This document shows positions 7,083-13,911 of a stretch of 20,216 nucleotides of DNA, one piece after another. Positions within the stretch are counted from its first letter, which is position 1, and the number at the start of each line of letters is the position of its first letter. This DNA comes from DATKQY01 sp035532475 (GTDB lineage Bacteria; Actinomycetota; Acidimicrobiia; Acidimicrobiales; Bog-793), in the NCBI GenBank assembly GCA_035532475.1, contig DATKQY010000046.1, positions 1-20,216 of the forward strand, given 5' to 3'. The position numbers were made by a program, and so were the translations under genes. Under the pieces are notes generated by a model. The model ran no database searches, was not told the DNA's origin, and saw nothing but the letters and a program-made list of their open reading frames with translations.

Positions 7083-7823
7083 ATGACGAGCCAGCGGCAG
7101 AGCGGCCAGACGAAGCAGGAGCGCGTCTACACCGCGATCCGCGAACGCATCCTGAGCGGCGCGTACGGCCCGGGGTACCGGGTCGTCATCGACGCTCTGG
7201 CGGAGGAGTTCTCCGTCTCGGCGCTCCCGGTGCGAGAGGCGATCCGTCGGCTCGAGGCCGAGGGCCTCGTCGTCTACCGGCCGAATGCCGGCGCGCAGGT
7301 GGCGCCTGCGGATCCGGGCCTGTTCGACGAGGAGATGAGCGTGCTGGCGCTGCTCGAGGGGTACGCGACGGCGCTGGCGATCCCGTCCCTCGGCAGTGCC
7401 GAGATCGACCGCCTGAAGCAGATCAACGACGACATGGCCGAGGCGATGGGTCGGCTCGACTCGCTCAGCTTCGGACGCCTCAACCAGGAGTTCCACGCCC
7501 TCATCCACGAGCGCTGCCCGAATACGGCCCTGGTCGGGCTGCTGCGCGACGTCGCGCGCCGCCTCGACGCGATCCGCCGGACGGTCTTCGTGCAGATCCC
7601 CTACCGCGGTGCCGCCTCGGTCGCGGAGCATCGCCAGCTGATCGAGCTGCTGGAGCGGCGCGCACCCGACGCGGAGGTCGAGGCCCTCGCGCGAGAGCAC
7701 AAGCTGAACACCGTGCAGAGCTTCCGCCGCTGGCAGTCCGAGCAGCTCACGCCACCGGCGAGCCGGGCCGGTGTGCGCGGACGCGAGCACGACGGTCGGC
7801 CGCCGGGCTCGGCCGCCGGCTGA
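7083..7823 (+). CDS. GntR-family transcriptional regulator (FadR/FCD subfamily)
   Basis: This is a 246-residue DNA-binding regulator. ATG 7083 follows a GGGGAGGGGG stretch; the frame is open upstream without a better site. The N-terminal winged helix-turn-helix (about residues 10-78) shows VYTAIRERILSGAYGPG, the turn LAEEFSVSALPVREAIRRLEAEGLV and a wing ending in RPNAGAQV. The rest is a helical FCD ligand domain with EFHALIHERCPNTAL, SVAEHRQLIELLERR and a final histidine in AREHKLNTV; these His/Asp positions usually bind a metal that helps hold a carboxylate effector. The tail after about residue 220 is Arg/Gly rich. FCD regulators typically repress catabolic genes until an acidic intermediate binds. 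It sits centrally and is the only regulator in the window, so it is the natural candidate to read the shared operator-like islands. Confidence 0.88.
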   Translation: MTSQRQSGQTKQERVYTAIRERILSGAYGPGYRVVIDALAEEFSVSALPVREAIRRLEAEGLVVYRPNAGAQVAPADPGLFDEEMSVLALLEGYATALAIPSLGSAEIDRLKQINDDMAEAMGRLDSLSFGRLNQEFHALIHERCPNTALVGLLRDVARRLDAIRRTVFVQIPYRGAASVAEHRQLIELLERRAPDAEVEALAREHKLNTVQSFRRWQSEQLTPPASRAGVRGREHDGRPPGSAAG

Positions 7824-7830
7824 GGGTCGC

Positions 7831-7844
7831 CTCGCGGGCGCGAG
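7831..7844. terminator. Short hairpin between convergent GntR and DapA-family genes
   Basis: CTCGCG and CGCGAG pair perfectly around two bases within the 24-base gap between two converging stop codons. It could serve as a bidirectional terminator, but it is short and lacks T-tracts. Confidence 0.3.
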
Positions 7845-7847
7845 CGC

Positions 7848-8768
7848 TCAGGGCAGCCTGACGTAGGGGCTGTCGCGGAGCAGCTCGCGCACGCGCCGCT
7901 GCGATGCCTCACTGAGCGGCGCGAGTGGCTCGCGGACGTGCCCCGAGGGCAGGAGGCCCATCCGCTCCATGATCCACTTCGCCGGGACGGGGTTCGTTTC
8001 GACGAACGCGGCGTCCACCAGAGGGTGCAGCTCGTAGTGGAGCGCCCGGGCGCGCTTGTCGTCCCCGGCGCTGAAGGCGTCGTAGAGCTCGGCGACCGGT
8101 TCTGGTGCGAAGTTGCCGACGCAGCTCAGATGACCGCGGCCGCCGAGGGTCAGCATCGGGTAGCAGAGCAGCTCGATCCCAGACAGGGCGATGAAGTCGC
8201 TGCCGCACTGGTCGAGCACGTAGGAGACGTGCTCGAAGTCCTTCGTCGTCTCCTTGATCCCGACGATGTTCTCGTGGGTCCGTCGGAGCCGGGCGACGGT
8301 TGCGGGTGCGATCTCGACCGCGGCGCGGATCGGGACGTTGTAGACGATGATGGGCACGTCCGGCAGCTCGGTCGCGAGCCGCGAATACCAGCGGAAGAGC
8401 CCCTCCTGCTGCGCACGGCCGTAGTAGGGGGTGACGACCAGCGCGGCGGAGGCGCCGAGGCGGTGCGCCTCGATCGTCAGCTCGACCGTCTCGGACATGA
8501 GTGCGGTTCCCGTGCCCGGCAGGAAGGGCACCCGGCCCGCGATCGCCTCGGCCGCGGCGCGCATCACGGCGATGCGCTCGGCGACGGTCTGAGAGGTCGG
8601 TTCACCGGTCGAGCCCCCGACCGAGATGGCGTGCGAGCCACGCTCGAGCTGCCAGTCGACGAGGCGGGGGATCGACGCCAAATCGAGCGAGCCGTCGAGG
8701 TTGAACGGCGTGACGAGAGGCGTGATCGCCCCCCGGATGGAGGTCGGGTTACCTGCGAAGGGGTTCAT
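7848..8768 (-). CDS. DapA-family (dihydrodipicolinate synthase/N-acetylneuraminate lyase) aldolase
   Basis: This 306-residue class I aldolase starts at ATG 8766-8768, eight bases after AAGGAGG. It folds as a TIM barrel in this family. Visible features are the substrate loop VGGSTGEPTSQT (variant of GGTTGE), the catalytic tyrosine 143 in VYNVPIRAA and the Schiff-base lysine 172 in IVGIKETTKD. Family members condense or cleave pyruvate-containing acids. The genome context is not lysine synthesis: it faces the GntR gene and is divergent from dhaK. In several Gram-positive homoprotocatechuate clusters, as I recall, a DapA-like gene lies beside hpaE and hpaD, so it may cleave the late intermediate to pyruvate and succinic semialdehyde in place of HpcH/HpaI. 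A 2-keto-3-deoxy sugar acid aldolase is the main alternative. Confidence 0.85.
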   Translation of the reverse strand: MNPFAGNPTSIRGAITPLVTPFNLDGSLDLASIPRLVDWQLERGSHAISVGGSTGEPTSQTVAERIAVMRAAAEAIAGRVPFLPGTGTALMSETVELTIEAHRLGASAALVVTPYYGRAQQEGLFRWYSRLATELPDVPIIVYNVPIRAAVEIAPATVARLRRTHENIVGIKETTKDFEHVSYVLDQCGSDFIALSGIELLCYPMLTLGGRGHLSCVGNFAPEPVAELYDAFSAGDDKRARALHYELHPLVDAAFVETNPVPAKWIMERMGLLPSGHVREPLAPLSEASQRRVRELLRDSPYVRLP

Positions 8769-9031
8769 CTCTTGGCCTCCTTGGTCGGCAGCGGCCGCCG
8801 GCCGCATGGCCGGGTCGTCGGGCGCCACGTTATGCATCGAAGCCGCTGTGCCACGTGCCGGTCAACAGCGACGCCCCCCGGCGGCGGGTCGACCGGCGCG
8901 TACGCATCGGTCGCGAGCGCCGGGCGAGCGCCCGGCCACGATGGGGCGCGGGGACCGGGCGGTACTGTTCTCGTCGGCGCGAACGGTCCTGGCGCGCGCC
9001 GGTCGCCGCAGCGGGGTCCCGGCATCATCCC
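8769..9031. other. Divergent intergenic region with GC-rich palindrome
   Basis: This is the DapA-proximal part of the 346-base gap between the divergent DapA-family and dhaK genes. No gene is supported. It holds a perfect GCCGGGCG-N2-CGCCCGGC palindrome at 8919-8936. The only AT-richer spot is GTTATGCATCG near 8829, which could belong to a leftward promoter. The dhaK-proximal part contains operator-like site D. Confidence 0.4.
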
Positions 9032-9059
9032 CAGATCATATACCATTTGATATGGTATT
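9032..9059 (+). promoter_or_regulatory. Operator-like AT-rich site D upstream of dhaK (best inverted repeat)
   Basis: A perfect 7-bp inverted repeat, ATACCAT-N5-ATGGTAT, lies at 9040-9058 and is preceded by CAGATCA. It is about 55 bases before the dhaK start. The same left flank and arm pattern occur at site A (minus strand) and, for the left half, at site E. The length and symmetry suit a dimeric GntR-type regulator, and the right arm could overlap a -10 element. Confidence 0.55.
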
Positions 9060-9114
9060 GGCTGGAGCAGCGCCCCGCGACGTGCCGCGGGCGCGATGAC
9101 GGAGGAGGATGGTG

Positions 9115-10188
9115 GTGACAGTGGGCAACGATGGCGCGGGGATCCCCGGCCCTGACCAGGGAGGGGGCCGTCCATCGGAGGCGCCCGGTCGCCGGCAGTT
9201 CGTCAACGACCCCGCCGACCTGGTCTTCGAGGCGCTCGAAGGGCTGGAACGGAGCAGGCCCGAGCTCGTCCGCTGGAACCGTGAGCCGAGCTTCGTGGTG
9301 CGCGCCGACGCAGACTGGCCGCGGAAGGTCGGCGTGGTGTCGGGCGGAGGGTCGGGGCACGAACCGCTCCACACCGGTTTCGTGGGAGCCGGGATGCTCG
9401 ACGCGGCAGTGCCCGGCTCGATCTTCGCCAGCCCGTCCGCGGCCCAGGTGCACGCGGCGACCAAGGCCGTCGACCGCGGACGCGGTGTCCTGCACATCGT
9501 GAAGAACTACACCGGCGATATCATCAACTTCGGAATCGCCGCCGAGATGGCGGCCGACGAGGGCGTGGAGATCGAGACGGTCGTGGTCGACGACGATCTC
9601 GCGACCGACATGGTGGACCGCGACGGGCCGGGCCGGCGGGGGACGGCGGCGGTCGTCGCGGTGGAGAAGATCTGCGGCGCGGCCGCCGAGGCTGGCGCAG
9701 GGCTCGCTGAGATCGCCGCGCTCGGCCGGCGGGTCGTCTCGGGTTCGCGGTCGATGGCGATCGCGCTCCATGCCCCCACCCACCCCGGCGAGCGGCGGCC
9801 GTCGTTCGAGCTCGGCGCCGACGAGATCGAGGTCGGGGTGGGCATCCACGGCGAACGTGGCACCGGGCGGCGGCCGTTCGCGCCCGCTCGCGAGCTGGCC
9901 GAGCTACTGGTGGGACCGATCGCCGAGGCGGTCGGCCTGCGCTCCGGCGAGGCCGTCATCGTGATCGTCAACGGCCTCGGCTCGACGCATCCCCTCGAGC
10001 TCTCCGTGATGTTCATGGAGGCGTCCCGGCTGCTCGAGGCCCTCGGCGTCTCAGTCGTGCGCTCGCTCGTCGGCTCCTTCGTCACCTCGCTCGACATGGC
10101 CGGCTGCTCGATCACCGTGTCGCGCGCCGACGACGAGCTGGTGGGGCTGTGGGACGCGCCCGTGCGCACCAACGCGCTCACCTGGTAG
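9115..10188 (+). CDS. dhaK: DhaK-type dihydroxyacetone (ketose) kinase subunit
   Basis: This is a 357-residue substrate-binding kinase subunit. The ATG at 9109 abuts GGAGGAGG and leaves no spacing, so I prefer GTG 9115 (six bases from the site); GTG 9112 is also possible. The conserved domain begins near FVNDPADLVFEALEGL after a loose N-terminal tail. His 82 in SGGGSGHEPLHTGF and His 245 in GIHGERG correspond to the pair that orients and covalently binds the keto group of dihydroxyacetone in E. coli DhaK. HIVKNYTGDIINF and NGLGSTHPLEL are also family blocks. The family transfers phosphate to dihydroxyacetone or related ketoses such as erythrulose. The DhaL subunit follows two bases after the stop; no phosphotransferase subunit DhaM is present, so the phosphate donor is uncertain. 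Site D lies upstream. Confidence 0.9.
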   Translation: MTVGNDGAGIPGPDQGGGRPSEAPGRRQFVNDPADLVFEALEGLERSRPELVRWNREPSFVVRADADWPRKVGVVSGGGSGHEPLHTGFVGAGMLDAAVPGSIFASPSAAQVHAATKAVDRGRGVLHIVKNYTGDIINFGIAAEMAADEGVEIETVVVDDDLATDMVDRDGPGRRGTAAVVAVEKICGAAAEAGAGLAEIAALGRRVVSGSRSMAIALHAPTHPGERRPSFELGADEIEVGVGIHGERGTGRRPFAPARELAELLVGPIAEAVGLRSGEAVIVIVNGLGSTHPLELSVMFMEASRLLEALGVSVVRSLVGSFVTSLDMAGCSITVSRADDELVGLWDAPVRTNALTW

Positions 10189-10190
10189 CG

Positions 10191-10847
10191 GTGACGAGCT
10201 CCGAGATGGCCGACACGCTCGACGCCGGCGCGGCACGCGCCTGGGTCGAGGCGTTCGCAGACGCGTTCGACCAGCGCCGTGACGAGCTCAACGAGCTCGA
10301 CCGCCGTAGCGGGGACGGTGACTTCGGCACGAACCTGCACGGTGCCCTCCTCCGGACCCGGGAGAAGCTCGCTGCTGGCGATGTCGTGACGGTGCGGGAC
10401 GTCTTCGGCGCGGCATCGTCGGCGTTCCTCGCAGCGGGCGGCACGAGCGGGCCGCTGTTCGGCATGTGGTTCAAGGAACTGGCACGCGCCGCCGTCGCCC
10501 CGGAGGAGATGGGCGTGGAGGCGCTCGCCACCGCGTTCAGCGCGGGAGCCCGGACGGTGCAGGCGATGGGCAAGTCGCAGGTGGGGGACAGCACGATGGT
10601 CGACGCCATGGTGCCGGCCGCGGCCGCCATCCAGCTCGCCGCCGAGGAGGGTCGCTCCCTTGCCGACGCGCTCTCCGCGGCGGCGGCCGCGGCCGCGGCC
10701 GGAGCTGAGTCGACGGTCAACCTGGTGGCGCGCCGAGGGCGCGCGAGCTATGTCGGCGAGTTGGGGCGGGGAGTGCTCGACCCAGGGGCGGCGGCCGTCG
10801 CCCTGTTCTTCGCTGTCGCGCCTCGCTCGCCCCAGGGCGGAGCATGA
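10191..10847 (+). CDS. dhaL: DhaL-type nucleotide-binding kinase subunit
   Basis: This is a 218-residue helical-barrel subunit that carries the nucleotide for DhaK. The start is uncertain: GTG 10191, two bases after the dhaK stop, keeps the genes coupled, while ATG 10206 is an alternative; neither has a strong ribosome binding site. LDRRSGDGDFGTNL matches the Mg-nucleotide aspartate motif, GGTSGPLFG and MGKSQVGDSTMVDAM form the nucleotide pocket, and ARRGRASYVGELGRGVLDPGA is the C-terminal signature. All expected Asp residues appear to be present. In phosphotransferase systems DhaL is rephosphorylated by DhaM; in ATP-dependent kinases the same domain is fused to DhaK and exchanges ATP. Here it is separate and no DhaM is visible. 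It is transcribed with dhaK. Confidence 0.9.
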   Translation: MTSSEMADTLDAGAARAWVEAFADAFDQRRDELNELDRRSGDGDFGTNLHGALLRTREKLAAGDVVTVRDVFGAASSAFLAAGGTSGPLFGMWFKELARAAVAPEEMGVEALATAFSAGARTVQAMGKSQVGDSTMVDAMVPAAAAIQLAAEEGRSLADALSAAAAAAAAGAESTVNLVARRGRASYVGELGRGVLDPGAAAVALFFAVAPRSPQGGA

Positions 10848-10912
10848 TCGTCCGATCCGCGCTCGGCGGCCCGCGGGTCCCATGGTGCGCCCGGCCGGTC
10901 CGTGCGTGTCCG

Positions 10913-10941
10913 TTTGCTATCTGAAACCCTATATGATCTAG
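10913..10941 (+). promoter_or_regulatory. Operator-like AT-rich site E upstream of hpaE
   Basis: This AT-rich island lies about 42 bases before the hpaE start. On the minus strand it reads CTAGATCA, then TATAGGGT, a five-base spacer and ATAGCAAA. Across 27 aligned bases it shares about 18 with site D, mainly AGATCATATA and the following TTT. It is not itself a good inverted repeat, so a half-site is likelier. TATATGAT may act as a -10 element. Confidence 0.45.
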
Positions 10942-10982
10942 CTCGCGGCATCGCCTGAGAACGACGGTCAGGAGCCAACGGA

Positions 10983-12515
10983 ATGGAGTACGTGCACACT
11001 GAGGAGGGTCCCGGCAATGACCCGACTCCGGCGCGCAGAGGCCTGCAGCGGCACTACATCGGCGGCGTCTTCCTCGAGAGCCAGGACGGCGGCCGGTTCG
11101 AGACGCTCAACCCGGCGAACAACGAGCCGCTGGCAGAGGTCGCCGACGGCAAGGCCGCCGACGTCGACGCCGCGGTGCGTGCCGCCAGGCGGGCGTTCGA
11201 CGAGGGGCCGTGGCCGCGCCTGCGCGCCACCGAGCGCGCCGCCGCGCTGCGCCGCATCGCCGAAGCGATCCGGGAGCATGCGGAGGAGTTCATCGAGCTC
11301 GAGGTGCTCGACATCGGGATGCCGATCGCCCAGATGAAGGCGCTCGCGGCGCGCTCGGCCGACAACTTCGACTACTACGCCGGCGTCGTGACGGAGCTGC
11401 ACGGCAACTCGTACCAGGTCGGCGACGAGTTCGTGAACTACACGCTGCACAAGCCGGCCGGGGTGGTCGCTGCGATCATGCCGTGGAACGCGCCGCTCAT
11501 GCTCTCGACCTGGCGTATCGCACCAGCGCTCGCCGCCGGCGACACCGTGGTCCTCAAGCCGGCGGAGTGGTCACCGCTCACCGCCACGTTCTTTGCCGAG
11601 GTGCTCGCCGAGTGCGGCTTGCCCGACGGGGTGTTCAACGTCGTGCACGGCTTCGGCGAGACCGCCGGTGCGCCGTTGTCGTCGCATCCCGGTGTCAACC
11701 TGATCTGCTTCACCGGCGAAGGCTCCACGGGCTCGAAGATCGTCGCCGCCGCGGCGCCGACGCTGAAGCGCTTCTCGATGGAGCTCGGCGGCAAGTCCCC
11801 GGTGGTCGTGTTCGAGGACGCCGATCCCGAGCTGGCGGTCGACGCCGCCCTCGCTCAGATCTTCACCATGAACGGTCAGCGTTGCACCGCCGGTTCGCGC
11901 CTGCTCGTGCAGCGTCGGCTGTACGCGCAGGTCGTGGAGGCCATCGCCGCGCGCGCGTCCAAGATCCGCGTCGGCGATCCGTTCGAGCACCGGACGGAGC
12001 TCGGGCCGCTCATCCGTCCCGAGCACCACGCCCGCGTGATGTCGTACATCCAGTCCGCCAAGGATGAGGGTGCACGCATCCTCGCCGGCGGCGCCCGGCC
12101 GGCCGGCATGGAGCTCGGCAACTTCTTGGAGGCGACGGTGATCGCCGACGTGGACGAGACGATGACGGTCTTCCAGGAGGAGATCTTCGGCCCGGTCCTC
12201 GTGGCGATGCCCTTCGAGGACGAGGACGATGCGATCAGGCTCGCCAACGCCACCCCCTACGGTCTCGCGGCCTACGTCTGGACGAACGACATCAAGCGAG
12301 CGCACCGCGTGGCGGCGGCGATCGACACCGGCATGTGCTGGATCAACTCGCAGAACGTCCGTGACCTGAGAACGCCGTTCGGCGGGGTCAAGGACTCGGG
12401 GATCGGACGTGAGGGCGGGGACTACGCGTTCCAGTTCTACTGCGAGACAGCGATCGTCCACGTCGCGCTGGGCTCGCACCACATCCCGCGCCTCGGTCTC
12501 GGAGATGACACCTGA
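10983..12515 (+). CDS. hpaE: 5-Carboxymethyl-2-hydroxymuconate semialdehyde dehydrogenase (HpaE-like)
   Basis: This is a 510-residue aldehyde dehydrogenase starting with ATG 10983, eight bases after AGGAG. The catalytic residues are Glu 267 in MELGGKSPVVVFEDAD and Cys 301 in MNGQRCTAGSR. It resembles E. coli-type HpaE strongly at the C-terminus: INSQNVRDLRTPFGGVKDSG, then GREGGDYAFQFY and a final block HHIPRLG, where HpaE has a matching NTQNVRDLRQPFGG and HPIPKWG as I recall. HpaE oxidises the semialdehyde formed by HpaD-type cleavage of homoprotocatechuate, with NAD. An HpaD-like gene lies at the left edge of this window, which supports the assignment even though about 10.8 kb separates them. 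It lies 135 bases after dhaL with its own operator-like site E, so it likely has its own promoter. Confidence 0.82.
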   Translation: MEYVHTEEGPGNDPTPARRGLQRHYIGGVFLESQDGGRFETLNPANNEPLAEVADGKAADVDAAVRAARRAFDEGPWPRLRATERAAALRRIAEAIREHAEEFIELEVLDIGMPIAQMKALAARSADNFDYYAGVVTELHGNSYQVGDEFVNYTLHKPAGVVAAIMPWNAPLMLSTWRIAPALAAGDTVVLKPAEWSPLTATFFAEVLAECGLPDGVFNVVHGFGETAGAPLSSHPGVNLICFTGEGSTGSKIVAAAAPTLKRFSMELGGKSPVVVFEDADPELAVDAALAQIFTMNGQRCTAGSRLLVQRRLYAQVVEAIAARASKIRVGDPFEHRTELGPLIRPEHHARVMSYIQSAKDEGARILAGGARPAGMELGNFLEATVIADVDETMTVFQEEIFGPVLVAMPFEDEDDAIRLANATPYGLAAYVWTNDIKRAHRVAAAIDTGMCWINSQNVRDLRTPFGGVKDSGIGREGGDYAFQFYCETAIVHVALGSHHIPRLGLGDDT

Positions 12516-12538
12516 CCTGCCATCCCCTTGGCACGGGT

Positions 12539-12560
12539 CATATCATCTAGTAAAACATAT
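12539..12560 (+). promoter_or_regulatory. Operator-like AT-rich island F after hpaE
   Basis: This strongly AT-rich stretch (CATATCAT, CTAGT, then AAAACATATATG) begins 24 bases after the hpaE stop. Its left arm CATATCAT matches seven of eight positions of the arm consensus seen at sites C and D, and the spacer CTAGT fits, but the right arm does not. It could drive the SMP-30 gene from a long leader of about 410 bases. Confidence 0.35.
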
Positions 12561-12578
12561 ATGAAAAGGCGTTAGGGT

Positions 12579-12600
12579 CCGCCGCCCGGGGAGGCGGCGG
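12579..12600 (+). terminator. GC-rich hairpin downstream of hpaE and island F
   Basis: CCGCCGCC (12579-12586) pairs perfectly with GGCGGCGG (12593-12600) across a six-base loop. It may terminate hpaE, or form a leader hairpin if island F is a promoter. No T-tract follows. Confidence 0.4.
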
Positions 12601-12980
12601 CCGCGGGGGCGGGGGTGCCGAAGGTGCGCGCCCGGCACGTCGCGACGCCGGTTCGGACGGCACCAGGCCGAAGGAGCGAGGGGTGGCGGTCGAGGTCAGG
12701 TCGAGCAGGCCGGTCGGCGAGGGGGTCGGGACCGTCCGGCTCGTCGCCGTCCTCGGGCGGCGCCTGACCGTGCACGCTCGCAAGACGGTCGCGGATCCGA
12801 GCGGCCGCTGGTGCGGAGCGACCTCGCCGGCGCTCGCCGGCCCGGCCCCCGGCGTCCGCTGGCCGGCTGGAATGGGCGGGCGCTTCGAGCCCGTCATGCG
12901 GCGGTCCGGCGCGCGAAGGCCCGCCCCGCCCGTATCCCGCCGGCGGCGGGGAATCGCTCATCAACGACAGGAGACCGAAC
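12601..12980 (+). other. Gap upstream of the SMP-30 gene with a doubtful small ORF
   Basis: This 380-base stretch has no recognisable gene. A GTG at 12683 preceded by AAGGAG opens a 101-codon frame that ends at 12988, overlapping the SMP-30 start by eight bases. Its Arg/Pro/Gly-rich translation looks like GC-rich noise and resembles nothing I know, so I do not call it a gene. The region may be an untranslated leader. Confidence 0.35.
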
Positions 12981-13892
12981 ATGGCTGAGTTCATCAACAC
13001 CACCCCCGCACTGGAGGCGCTCATCGATCCCGCCGCGGAGTTCAAGCTCCTCGGCTCGGGCTACCTGTTCACCGAGGGCCCCGCCTGGAACCACCGTGAG
13101 CAGTACCTGGAGTTCAGCGACATCCCGGGTGACGCCCGTTGGCGCTGGAGCGAGGCACGAGGGGTCGAGCTCGTCATGCGCCCGAACTTCAAGGGCAACG
13201 GCATGGTCTTCGAGCCCGACGGCAGCCTGCTCATCTGCGAGCAGGTCACGAGCATGCTCGTGCGCGTGAAGCCGAACGGCGACCGGCAGGTCGCGGCGTA
13301 CCACTACAAGGGGAAGTACCTGAACAGCCCGAACGACGTCGTGACGCGTTCGGACGGGAGCATCTACTTCACCGACCCGAACTACGGACGCTGGCCCGTC
13401 GCGGTCGGCGTCGGGCGCGACTGCGAGCTCGACTTCCAGGGCGTCTTCCGGGTGCCGCCGGGTGGCGGCGACTGCGAGCTCGTCGTCGACGAGCGCGAGT
13501 TCGAGCAGCCGAACGGCTTGTGCTTCTCGCCGGACGAAAGCGTCCTGTACGTCAACGACAAGACGGACGTGAAGGCATTTGACGTGGCGCCCGACGGCAG
13601 CCTGTCCAACGTCCGGCAGTTCCACGCCGACATGGGCAGCCAGGGTGGACCGGCCTCGGGCAACCCCGACGGGATGAAGTGCGACGAGCTCGGCAACCTC
13701 TGGTGCACCGCTCGTCACGGCATCTGGGTGCTCGACCCGTCCGGCGAGCTGATCGGCATCCTCCGCACCCCCGAAGTGGCGGGCAACCTCGTCTGGGGCG
13801 GCCCGGACCTCCGGTCACTGTTCGTGCCGACGACGACGACGCTGCACGTCATCGAGACGAAGGTGGCCTCCGCGCCACTGCCCTGCCACTGA
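12981..13892 (+). CDS. SMP-30/gluconolactonase/LRE-family lactonase
   Basis: This 303-residue six-bladed beta-propeller hydrolase starts at ATG 12981, seven bases after AGGAG. Metal ligands of the family are visible: Glu 32 in FTEGPAW, an Asn in YLNSPNDVV (about residues 112-120) and the Asp of SGNPDGMKCDELGNLW (about 224-239), with the QPNGLCFSPDE blade between. The family opens sugar or other lactones using one divalent metal ion. There is no signal peptide, so it is probably cytoplasmic. The SnoaL-like gene starts 19 bases after its stop and is probably co-transcribed. In this context it might open a lactone made by one of the dehydrogenases, but the true substrate is unknown. Length is typical. 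Confidence 0.87.
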   Translation: MAEFINTTPALEALIDPAAEFKLLGSGYLFTEGPAWNHREQYLEFSDIPGDARWRWSEARGVELVMRPNFKGNGMVFEPDGSLLICEQVTSMLVRVKPNGDRQVAAYHYKGKYLNSPNDVVTRSDGSIYFTDPNYGRWPVAVGVGRDCELDFQGVFRVPPGGGDCELVVDEREFEQPNGLCFSPDESVLYVNDKTDVKAFDVAPDGSLSNVRQFHADMGSQGGPASGNPDGMKCDELGNLWCTARHGIWVLDPSGELIGILRTPEVAGNLVWGGPDLRSLFVPTTTTLHVIETKVASAPLPCH

Positions 13893-13911
13893 GCGGCCGA
13901 GGTCGACAACG

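Noticed and set aside
7938..9050. 370-codon plus-strand frame opposite the DapA-family gene
   Set aside because: It is a mirror of the aldolase gene, continuing into intergenic DNA; no recognisable protein.
9507..10883. 458-codon minus-strand frame opposite dhaK and dhaL
   Set aside because: Its translation is Ser/Thr/Arg-rich without motifs, while both plus-strand genes keep all catalytic blocks.
12683..12988. 101-codon frame with GTG start and AAGGAG site upstream of SMP-30
   Set aside because: The ribosome binding site is fair, but the Arg/Pro-rich product resembles no family and ends inside the next gene. Not enough to call a gene.
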